Below, one piece after another: positions 8,724 through 15,515 of a stretch of 64,000 nucleotides of DNA. Within the stretch, counting starts at the first letter, position 1; the number at the start of each line of letters is the position of its first letter. Where the stretch lies: the NCBI GenBank assembly GCA_002345205.1, contig DDVI01000092.1, forward strand, positions 1 through 64,000, given 5' to 3'. The position numbers and the translations under genes were made by a program. Source of the DNA: Bdellovibrionaceae bacterium UBA2316. GTDB taxonomy: Bacteria; Bdellovibrionota; Bdellovibrionia; Bdellovibrionales; Bdellovibrionaceae. A model generated the notes under the pieces. It saw only the letters and a list, made by a program, of their open reading frames with translations, did not search any database and was not told the DNA's origin.

Positions 8724-8801
8724 GCCAATAGTGAGTTGGTTTTTGGCTGTACTCTGTATTGGCCGTGTAGTATCAAGAAAGACATAGATTTAGGAGTAAT
8801 T

Positions 8802-9350
8802 ATGAAATCAATGAAGTCATCGTCTGAAATTTTGTTCGTGTTGTTTCTTGTGGTTCTTGGTGTTGTAAGTCGTATGATTCCACATCCTTGGAACTTTACT
8901 GCAATTGGATCTATGGCTTTGTTTTCAGGCTTTTCTATCCGTTCGAACAAATCATTAGTGTTATTAACGTTTGTGAGTTTGGTGATTTCCGATGCTCTTA
9001 TCGGCTTTTATGATGGCATGGTGTATACCTACATTGGATTTGCTGTAGGGATGTTGTTATCAGTAGGTTATTTTCGTAAACAATTGGCGCTTTCGTTTGC
9101 TGGCCGTGCGATGGCTTTGACAGGCTTATCTGTAGTTTCTAGTTTTGTATTTTTCTTAATTACTAATTTCGGTGTTTGGAAAGGCTCAACATTTTACGCT
9201 CAGGACATTTCAGGTTTAATAATGAGCTACGTTGCGGGATTGCCATTTTTGTTTAACCAAGTGGCCGGCGATTTGTTTTACGCGGGAATCATTTTCGTTC
9301 TTTACGAATATTTGACAGCGCCTCAAAAAAACGCTCAAGTTACTGTTTAA
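8802..9350 (+). CDS. DUF6580-like integral membrane protein
   Basis: 182-aa hydrophobic protein with about five membrane segments. The opening helix is followed by MIPHPWNFTAIGSMALFSG, a stretch typical of the DUF6580 family of small bacterial membrane proteins, some of which are proposed transport proteins. Start ATG 8802 has TAGGAGT upstream at proper spacing; the longer in-frame reading from 8736 has no ribosome site. The gene stands alone between acs and a secreted repeat protein. The family assignment is from recall of the N-terminal motif; the substrate is unknown. Confidence 0.65.
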   Translation: MKSMKSSSEILFVLFLVVLGVVSRMIPHPWNFTAIGSMALFSGFSIRSNKSLVLLTFVSLVISDALIGFYDGMVYTYIGFAVGMLLSVGYFRKQLALSFAGRAMALTGLSVVSSFVFFLITNFGVWKGSTFYAQDISGLIMSYVAGLPFLFNQVAGDLFYAGIIFVLYEYLTAPQKNAQVTV

Positions 9351-9387
9351 ATCTATCTAGGTCTTTTCTCTGCTGGGTATTCACCTA

Positions 9388-9465
9388 ATTACCCGGTAAT
9401 GTTTTTAGTCACATTATTGAAGAATCTTTGTTATAACCCCAGTAAATTTTTAACACATTGGGGTT
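9388..9465 (+). promoter_or_regulatory. Promoter region of the repeat-protein gene
   Basis: An extended -10 element TG-T-TATAAC (9429-9437) would start transcription near 9444; no clear -35 box was found. A 13-base palindrome ATTACC-C-GGTAAT lies upstream (9388-9400). AACCCCA (9435-9441) and TGGGGTT (9459-9465) form a second inverted repeat spanning the predicted start site and the weak Shine-Dalgarno GGGG. Either palindrome could be an operator. Confidence 0.45.
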
Positions 9466-9468
9466 TCT

Positions 9469-9999
9469 ATGAAATTAGTTTTAGCTTTATTAGTGGCAGG
9501 TTCTGCTGTTTTAGCTCAAGTTCAAGGGAATATCTGGGATCAACTAGATCGTTGTGAATATTCGTGTTCAGCACGTTGTTCAAAATTAGCTACGGATTTA
9601 CGTGCTAAGTTAGACAATGTAGAATCTAACTGCACAAGCAATCAACCCGTTGATCAAACGCTTTACAAAGAAGTGTATGCATTTGCGACATCTAGTTCAG
9701 GTATGTGGATGAATCCAGATCCAGCTCGCGCATTCACAGACAGCATCGTGTCTCAGCCAAACGCAAAAGTACGTTTCGCAGTATTTAAAGATGCCTACGC
9801 GTATGCGAAGTCCAGCTCAGGTCTTTGGTTAAACCCAGATCCAGCTCGTGAATTTGCAATGAAAATTTTCAACTTAAGAAATGCTCAAGCCGCATTAACC
9901 TGCTACAAAGAGGCGTATACCTATGCGAAATCTAGCTCAGGTCTTTGGTTAAATCCAGAGCCGGCTCGTGCACATGCTGAAAAAGTTTGTAAGATTTAA
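9469..9999 (+). CDS. Secreted protein with three 40-aa repeats
   Basis: Unrecognised 176-aa protein. Residues 1-16 form a signal peptide (LALLVAGSAVLAQ). A Cys-rich segment has a CxxxCxxxC spacing (Cys29, 33, 37) plus Cys55. Three near-identical units follow at residues 65-94, 105-134 and 145-174, with a period of exactly 40 residues. Each has a core like AYAKSSSGLWLNPDPAR, and two further cysteines (145, 174) bracket the last unit. The product is probably periplasmic or surface exposed and disulfide bonded. The gene is a single transcription unit with its own promoter and a terminator just after it. No known domain was recognised; the aromatic/Ser/Gly/Pro-Ala-Arg core might pack as short helical hairpins. 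Confidence 0.85.
   Translation: MKLVLALLVAGSAVLAQVQGNIWDQLDRCEYSCSARCSKLATDLRAKLDNVESNCTSNQPVDQTLYKEVYAFATSSSGMWMNPDPARAFTDSIVSQPNAKVRFAVFKDAYAYAKSSSGLWLNPDPAREFAMKIFNLRNAQAALTCYKEAYTYAKSSSGLWLNPEPARAHAEKVCKI
9661..9990 (+). repeat. Three tandem 120-bp coding repeats
   Basis: The unit starts lie at 9661, 9781 and 9901. Each unit encodes the YA(Y/F)A-SSSG-W-NP(D/E)PAR core. The third and second units are the most alike (KSSSGLWLNP in both); the first differs (TSSSGMWMNP), pointing to internal duplication. Confidence 0.85.
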
Positions 10000-10029
10000 T
10001 TTTTAGTTAAGACAATTTAATATATAAAT

Positions 10030-10057
10030 AAAAAGCCGGACTAAACCCCCGGCTTTT
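10030..10057 (+). terminator. Bidirectional terminator, repeat gene / purE
   Basis: AAAAAGCCGG (10030-10039) pairs with CCGGCTTTTT (10049-10058 region), followed by more T. The stem sits 30 bases after the repeat-protein gene and overlaps the last codons of the convergent purE. The A/T flanks allow termination from both sides. Confidence 0.8.
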
Positions 10058-10565
10058 TTATTTTCTTGTTCATGTCGGCTACTTTTTCAATTTGTAGCGA
10101 TTTAAATTTTTCGAGTTTTGCTCGAATTGACGAGTCTGCGTTTGCAAGGATCGATACTGCAAGAATTCCCGCATTGTAGGCATTATCGATGGCGACGGTA
10201 GCGACCGGTACGCCCTTTGGCATTTGGACGATTGATAATAACGAGTCCATTCCGTGTAAATTCTTTTGGCTGATCGGTACACCAATCACAGGTAGTGTCG
10301 TTAACGAAGCGATCATGCCTGGTAAGTGGGCCGCACCACCAGCACCCGCGATGATGACTTGAAAACCGTTTTCTACAGCCGTTTGTGCAAAATCATACAT
10401 TTTCTTTGGCGTGCGATGGGCTGATACGACTTCTAAATGAAATGAAACGCCGAATTCTTTTAACGCATCGGCCGCATCGTTCATGACTTTCAAATCGCTT
10501 TCGCTTCCCATAACAATGGCTACGCGTTTTGGACCAGAGGACGATATCGATTTAGTTTTTCCCAT
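10041..10565 (-). CDS. purE: N5-CAIR mutase PurE
   Basis: 174-aa class I 5-(carboxyamino)imidazole ribonucleotide mutase, converting N5-CAIR to CAIR in purine synthesis. Visible motifs are MGSESDLKVM (Ser21-Asp24, ribotide binding), SAHRTP (catalytic His50) and AGAGGAAHLPGMIA. Residues 1-12 form a short extra N-terminal segment rich in Ser and Lys. It lies 9 bp downstream of purK on the same strand, so the two form an operon in purK-purE order. The 3' end overlaps a bidirectional terminator. Confidence 0.96.
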   Translation of the reverse strand: MGKTKSISSSGPKRVAIVMGSESDLKVMNDAADALKEFGVSFHLEVVSAHRTPKKMYDFAQTAVENGFQVIIAGAGGAAHLPGMIASLTTLPVIGVPISQKNLHGMDSLLSIVQMPKGVPVATVAIDNAYNAGILAVSILANADSSIRAKLEKFKSLQIEKVADMNKKIKKPGV

Positions 10566-10574
10566 GCAGAACTC

Positions 10575-11720
10575 CTAAAGTTTAAAGCGATTTCTTTCTT
10601 TTTGTGCGAGTTTCAATAAGTTTTGCGCCGTTAATTCATTTGATGAGTAGTTAATGTGTCCCATTTTGCGGCCGCTGCGGTTCTGAGTTTTTCCGTACCA
10701 ATATAGCGTACCGGAAAGGTCCTTCGGAATAGTCACAGATTTTTCATTTGTGCCGACTAAATTGACCATGCAGAAATGGGTTGAGCGAGACGTAATAGGT
10801 ATCGATAAACCCCAATTCATCACGGACTTAAGATGCAGTGTAAATTGATCTTGAGACAAAGCATCTAACGTGTAGTGGGCAGAGTTATGCACGCGAGGCG
10901 CGGTTTCATTTACAATCAGCTCATTGCCTTTCACGAAAAATTCAAACGTCAGTGCACCGACGTAATCGATTTTCTTCATCAATGATTTTATTTTCTTTTT
11001 CATTTTTTCGAACGAACTATGGTGTATCGGTCCATATACGTAATCGCATTTACTTTGACTTTGTTTTGAAAAAACAAGGGGTGTGTGCGTCCATTGGTCT
11101 TTTTTATTTCTAAAAAAAGTAGCTGCACACTCAAAATCAAATGGAATATAGGCTTCGGCGATAAATCCAATTTTGAAGTCAGTGATAGATTGAACGACTT
11201 TTAAATGATCTTTTTTGTTTTTCACAATAAACGTGCCGTAGCCGTCATAGCCCCCAAACCGTTTTTTTAATACATATTTGTAATTGAAAAACTCGCCACT
11301 TCGATTCAGGTCATCGGTACAAGATACTTTTAGAAACGCTGACGTTTCAATGCTATGGGTTTCAAGCAGAGTCTTTTGTGAAAAACGATCCTGAAAGGTT
11401 TTGATATCGTTTAAACTTGGAAAAATTTGCAATTGTTTAGGCGCCACTTTTTGAATTAAATTTACGTCCGCAAACTCACTTTCAAACGTCAAGACGGATA
11501 CGGTTTTTAAGAACGTGCTAAGGTCTTTAGGATCGCTTGGGTTGCCTTTAACCCAATGACTGGTTACTTGAGCGGCAGGGTCGTTTTCGTTATCTGATAA
11601 AACCCAAGTTTCGATACCTAGGTTCTGTCCCTTTTCGACTAAAAACCGCGCTAGTTGTCCACCACCCAAAATTCCGATAGTAAGGGGATTTTTAATTGCA
11701 CTTGATGTCTTTACAGGCAT
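10575..11720 (-). CDS. purK: N5-carboxyaminoimidazole ribonucleotide synthase
   Basis: 381-aa ATP-grasp enzyme that carboxylates AIR to N5-CAIR with ATP and bicarbonate, supplying PurE. The N-terminal Rossmann-like motif is GILGGGQLARFL. The ATP-grasp core has LKKRFGGYDGYGTF, and the C-terminal metal and substrate segment is VNETAPRVHNSAHYT. The start ATG 11720 has a GAGGT-type site upstream on the minus strand. It is first in the purK-purE operon and divergent to the dus gene, sharing a short intergenic region. Confidence 0.95.
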   Translation of the reverse strand: MPVKTSSAIKNPLTIGILGGGQLARFLVEKGQNLGIETWVLSDNENDPAAQVTSHWVKGNPSDPKDLSTFLKTVSVLTFESEFADVNLIQKVAPKQLQIFPSLNDIKTFQDRFSQKTLLETHSIETSAFLKVSCTDDLNRSGEFFNYKYVLKKRFGGYDGYGTFIVKNKKDHLKVVQSITDFKIGFIAEAYIPFDFECAATFFRNKKDQWTHTPLVFSKQSQSKCDYVYGPIHHSSFEKMKKKIKSLMKKIDYVGALTFEFFVKGNELIVNETAPRVHNSAHYTLDALSQDQFTLHLKSVMNWGLSIPITSRSTHFCMVNLVGTNEKSVTIPKDLSGTLYWYGKTQNRSGRKMGHINYSSNELTAQNLLKLAQKERNRFKL

Positions 11721-11749
11721 GAACTAGATATACCTCGTACACAGAAGTT

Positions 11750-12799
11750 GTGCAAATAGGTTATGGGGTTTATGTGAATCAAGTCGACTGGAAGCAGGTT
11801 AATTTTCCGCTTTGTTTAGCGCCGATGGTTGGCCTTAGTCATATTGTTTTACGTGAAATTATTCAAAGTTACCTGCCCGCTGGTGCATTAACTCTGTGGC
11901 CATCGGAAATGCTAAATTCACGGCGCGTTCCTGGCGAAAATCTGGCTACGACCCCGGAAACGATGAAACTTGAAAACGAAACTTTTTTTGTTCCGCAGAT
12001 TTTGGGGAATGAGCAGAAACCAATCGAAGAAACAATCCTAAAGCTTAAAGAGTGGGGTGCTCATGGTATCGATATCAACATGGGGTGTCCCGTTCGTAAA
12101 GCCCTAAAACATAATTACGGTGTCGCGCTCATGGGCGATTTGGATTACGCAGCAAATGTTGTGAACATGGCGGCGTCAAGTAGTTCGTTGCCAGTTTCAG
12201 TGAAGCTACGTGCAGTCGAGAGCGAACAGAGCGAGCAAGACTTAGTTAAATTTGTCTCTAGATTAGTGGAAGCGGGTGCGGCCTGGATTTGTTTACATCC
12301 CCGGGTGCCATCACAGCAACGTCGTGGGTCAGCCGACTGGTCGCAAATAAAATTATTGAAAAACTCAATATCTGTTCCTGTGATTGGAAATGGAGATGTG
12401 CAAACAGCCGCTGATGTTTGGAAAATGAAAAATGAAACTGGCTGCGACATGGTTATGGCAGGTAGAGCGTTAGCGGCGCGTCCATGGATGGTGGCTCAAA
12501 TAGCGCAAGATATGGGGTTTGATGTTGGTTTTGTGGCGCGAACAAGTGAAGAAGAAGCGATAGAATACGGACTATGTTTATTAAAATTTATCCAATTGTC
12601 CCGAAAATATTTTGGAGACAATTTAGCGCTTAGAAAAATTAATTTTTATTTAAGAACTACGACGCCATGGTTAGAATTTGGTCATTCACTAATTGGGATT
12701 GGACAGAAAGCAAAATCGACCCAAGAGTTAGAGGTCGCGGTGGCTGATTTTTTCAAATACAGCCATCGTATGAGTGCGTACACAGAATTAAGACAGTAA
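11750..12799 (+). CDS. dus: tRNA-dihydrouridine synthase
   Basis: FMN-dependent enzyme reducing uridine to dihydrouridine in tRNA. The 349-aa protein has the TIM-barrel start LCLAPMVGLSH, the catalytic Cys113 in INMGCPVRKAL, the RNA/FMN segment SVKLRAVE, the HPR motif (LHPRVPSQQRRGSADW) and the FMN phosphate region VIGNGDVQT with MAGRALAARPW. The start is uncertain. GTG 11750 has weak support, whereas GTG 11774 has GGGG a few bases upstream and would give 341 aa. The Dus subclass (A, B or C) was not resolved. It converges with the glutaredoxin gene, leaving 3 bp. Confidence 0.92.
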   Translation: MQIGYGVYVNQVDWKQVNFPLCLAPMVGLSHIVLREIIQSYLPAGALTLWPSEMLNSRRVPGENLATTPETMKLENETFFVPQILGNEQKPIEETILKLKEWGAHGIDINMGCPVRKALKHNYGVALMGDLDYAANVVNMAASSSSLPVSVKLRAVESEQSEQDLVKFVSRLVEAGAAWICLHPRVPSQQRRGSADWSQIKLLKNSISVPVIGNGDVQTAADVWKMKNETGCDMVMAGRALAARPWMVAQIAQDMGFDVGFVARTSEEEAIEYGLCLLKFIQLSRKYFGDNLALRKINFYLRTTTPWLEFGHSLIGIGQKAKSTQELEVAVADFFKYSHRMSAYTELRQ

Positions 12800-12802
12800 A
12801 TC

Positions 12803-13066
12803 TTATTTAGCTAACATTGGCTCAAGTTTATTATCAGTTTCAAGAGCAACTAAATCCGTGTAACCACCGACAAGCTCATTGTTAATCAAAATAATCGGCA
12901 TCGTGGCCCAGCCAGTTTTTTCTTTCATTCGATCCATTTCTGACTGATTGCCGGTAAGGTCGATTTCTTCAAAAGGAATATCGCGCGCGTTTAGAAAATT
13001 GATAGCTCTGACACAGAAAGGGCAAGGGTCTTTTGTGTAAATGACTACTTTTGCATTTGTTTTCAT
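12803..13066 (-). CDS. Glutaredoxin
   Basis: 87-aa cytosolic glutathione-dependent thiol oxidoreductase. The dithiol active site is CPFC (residues 15-18) and the cis-proline lies in TMPIILIN. The closing motif is GGYTDLVALE, typical of the GrxC type. The sequence starts with the usual VVIYTKDPCPFC strand. ATG 13066 is the only sensible start. It is transcribed toward dus; no terminator hairpin is visible between them. Confidence 0.95.
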   Translation of the reverse strand: MKTNAKVVIYTKDPCPFCVRAINFLNARDIPFEEIDLTGNQSEMDRMKEKTGWATMPIILINNELVGGYTDLVALETDNKLEPMLAK

Positions 13067-13146
13067 GCGATTAGTATAGCTTAGTTTACATCAAATGAAC
13101 AGATAAGATATTGAACAATAGGCGGATTTACTACACTATAAAGGTT

Positions 13147-14043
13147 TTAAACCGTTTCGAAGCGAGAAAGGCTTTGTATAAGTTTTAAAAAGCGCTCATC
13201 CTGTTTTAAAAGCTCTAAAAATCCGACTCGTTTAAGATCATTAGAAGTTATAGAAATTCCATTTAAGCGTAAATAGAAAGTAGTCGTGACCCAACGGAAG
13301 CGCGGGTTAAGCTCAAAAGCTATTTTTGATACCGAACGTAATATTTTTTGGATTTCACTAGATGACGAGTGAAGATTAAATAACTTCAATAGTGTCGTAT
13401 AGTCAGCGTCAGTTATTTTTTCATGTAAAAAATTGGAAAACAAATAACTACCCATTAAAAATTGAACAGTCGCTCCACGACCAATTTCTTGAACTAGTTT
13501 TTTAAGCTGAGAGCGGTCATCATACATAAAAATATAAGAGTTGAGTTCATAGAAAATCCGATGAGCAGAGTCGTCAGTGTCGATAATGCCCAATAATTCG
13601 CATGAATTTGAAAATGATTCTTCAATGAGTAGGCGTAGTATTAAACTTTCTTTGTCTAGGGCTGAAGAAAAAATAGAATCTGAGTAGGATCGAGCTATTG
13701 TGTGGCAAGATTCATGGAATAGATAATTCTTTTTGATGCCATCGACTACTTCGTCCCAAATGGTCGTATTAGGAATGCGTTCTTCAACTTCGATCAGGAC
13801 ATTAACATTGTCGAAGTACGGAAGGGACTTTGTTTTTAAAATAGTTTCAAGCTGGCTAAGGGGTAATGCCAAATAGTTTCTATTCAATGCATCCGAAAAA
13901 GTAAAACCAAGGCTTAATGCTTTTTTTCTGACGTCTCCGTAAAACCTGTTTTTAGCCAGCAAAAAGCCGTCACCAAAATTGTTTTTAAGGCTGATATCAG
14001 TCTGATTGTTTTGATGAAGCTCGAGTAGACGCCCTATTTTCAT
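13147..14043 (-). CDS. Hypothetical protein with HExxH motif
   Basis: Unrecognised 298-aa protein with no signal peptide, thus probably cytosolic. The segment NYLFHESCHTIAR contains HESCH (110-114), an HExxH zinc-metalloprotease signature. Glu141 and Glu142 follow about 27 residues later in LIEESFSNSCEL, where a third zinc ligand of gluzincin-type peptidases could lie. The remainder is helical with conserved-looking aromatic residues and no other domain I know. It stands alone, upstream of the glutaredoxin on the same strand (80-bp gap). The HExxH motif also occurs by chance, so peptidase activity is an inference only. Confidence 0.7.
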   Translation of the reverse strand: MKIGRLLELHQNNQTDISLKNNFGDGFLLAKNRFYGDVRKKALSLGFTFSDALNRNYLALPLSQLETILKTKSLPYFDNVNVLIEVEERIPNTTIWDEVVDGIKKNYLFHESCHTIARSYSDSIFSSALDKESLILRLLIEESFSNSCELLGIIDTDDSAHRIFYELNSYIFMYDDRSQLKKLVQEIGRGATVQFLMGSYLFSNFLHEKITDADYTTLLKLFNLHSSSSEIQKILRSVSKIAFELNPRFRWVTTTFYLRLNGISITSNDLKRVGFLELLKQDERFLKLIQSLSRFETV

Positions 14044-14165
14044 GATGCTTACACGTATCCATGTTCTGCAAAGGCGGCAAGGGCAAAACCTAATTTAAAG
14101 ATTTTACAGGATATTCGGAAACTCGCGATGGTGTTTTTGTCACATGTATAGTACTGTCAGTTTCT

Positions 14166-14942
14166 GTGAAGTTTAAGTACATCCTTCCCTCATTTTATAA
14201 GCGGTTCTTTCCGGCAACATTTTGGTCCTCTGAATTGGTCGAAAGCAAAGCCACCTGTCATCAATGTATCCAGGCTCCTAAGAAATATGATGCGGACTTG
14301 AAATGCTGTACCTTCTGGCCATTTATTCCCAATTACGTGGTGGGCGAGATCCTTTCTAGTAAAGAAGAGAAATACAAAGAGGCTCAAAAATTAATACTAA
14401 AGCATATCGAAAATCATCATTGGATTTTTCCTATGGGATTAGTCGCACCTGCAGAATACCAAGTCGATTTTAAGAAAAATAAAAAGAAAGTATTCGGACG
14501 GGACGAAGCGTTTTTGTGTCCCTACTATTCTAAAGCCAATAACAATTGTAGTTTATGGCTCTATAGAGGCAGCGTATGCACAAGCTTTTTTTGCGAATCA
14601 AGCTACGGGAAATCGGGCCACGAGTTCTGGCAGCAATTTGAAAATTATTTTAGCTATTTAGAAATGGGACTTTCACAAGAGGTCTTAGTCTACAAAGATT
14701 TTTCGCCAAGGGACGTCAACGTTCAGATAGAGTATCTTATGGTGGATCAAAAAGTTAAAATTACGCGAGATAAGTATAAAAAAATTTGGAAACATTTTTA
14801 TGGAAGAGAAAAAGATTTCTATATTCAAGCCGCCGAATTTGTAAATAAAATGCCGACGTCCCAAGTAAAAGAAATATTAGGCGAAACCGGTGTAGAAATA
14901 AAAAAGAAAATGTTAGCTGCATTCGAAAACGCAAAGCTATAG
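14166..14942 (+). CDS. Cys-rich putative metal-cluster protein
   Basis: 258-aa cytosolic protein whose cysteines are grouped as CHQC (31-34), CC (47-48), a CPYY segment, and a later C...CTSFFCE cluster. This is reminiscent of the YkgJ-type CxxCxxCC zinc or iron-sulfur proteins, although the spacing differs. The C-terminal 100 residues are helical and lysine-rich. The start is GTG 14166, with no clear ribosome site; no better start precedes the cysteines. It converges with the EVE-domain gene (10-bp gap). Function unknown. Confidence 0.7.
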   Translation: MKFKYILPSFYKRFFPATFWSSELVESKATCHQCIQAPKKYDADLKCCTFWPFIPNYVVGEILSSKEEKYKEAQKLILKHIENHHWIFPMGLVAPAEYQVDFKKNKKKVFGRDEAFLCPYYSKANNNCSLWLYRGSVCTSFFCESSYGKSGHEFWQQFENYFSYLEMGLSQEVLVYKDFSPRDVNVQIEYLMVDQKVKITRDKYKKIWKHFYGREKDFYIQAAEFVNKMPTSQVKEILGETGVEIKKKMLAAFENAKL

Positions 14943-14952
14943 TTTGCAGTTT

Positions 14953-15414
14953 CTATTTTGCAAGATTCTTAACTATAAAATCGAAATCAGATTTAGTAAC
15001 CGGTTGAATACTTAGCCTTTGACCACGTTTTAGCACAAGTAGTTCCGACAGTGGTTTTGTATCCTTAAGGATGCTGAGTGGGATTAGATTTGCGAATTTT
15101 TTTTTAAATCCAACGTGTACACAGTACCAAATAGGTTTTTCTTTCGTCGCTTTACTGTCAAAATATTTTGATTTTTTGTCGAATTGGGAAGGATCGGGAA
15201 GTTTTTCTTTTGTTACAACCGCAAGACCCGCGATCCCGGGTGGTTCGCAGCTGGAATGATAAAATAGAATTTCATCCCCTTCCTTCATGTCGTTCATCAT
15301 AAAATTTCTTGCTTGGTAGTTACGAACGCCTTCCCAGAGAGTCGTTTCATCCTTTTTAAGATGATCAATAGAGAACACATCAGGTTCTGATTTCATAAGC
15401 CAAAAATTTTTCAT
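14953..15414 (-). CDS. EVE domain protein
   Basis: 153-aa PUA-like EVE domain protein of the THYN1 type; such domains are thought to recognise modified bases. It begins FWLMKSEPDVFSIDHL. It continues with WEGVRNYQARNFM and EGDEILFYHSSCEPPGIAGLA, all hallmark segments, and ends with the KRGQRLSIQPVT strand. ATG 15414 is chosen because the family motif starts three residues later; an upstream in-frame start at 15483 would add 23 unconserved residues. It is convergent with the Cys-rich gene and divergent from the receiver-like gene. Confidence 0.93.
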   Translation of the reverse strand: MKNFWLMKSEPDVFSIDHLKKDETTLWEGVRNYQARNFMMNDMKEGDEILFYHSSCEPPGIAGLAVVTKEKLPDPSQFDKKSKYFDSKATKEKPIWYCVHVGFKKKFANLIPLSILKDTKPLSELLVLKRGQRLSIQPVTKSDFDFIVKNLAK

Positions 15415-15515
15415 AGTAGGTATTATATAAAACCACTGCACTTCAAAAGTCGAGTCAAAAGTCGAGATAAATGTTAAACTCATGTTTTTACAATCACTTG
15501 TGGTAGCATTACGTT

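Noticed and set aside
9435..9465. Riboswitch or ribosome-site-hiding hairpin ahead of the repeat gene
   Set aside because: The predicted transcription start near 9444 falls after the left arm, so the hairpin would not form in the mRNA; kept only as a DNA palindrome.
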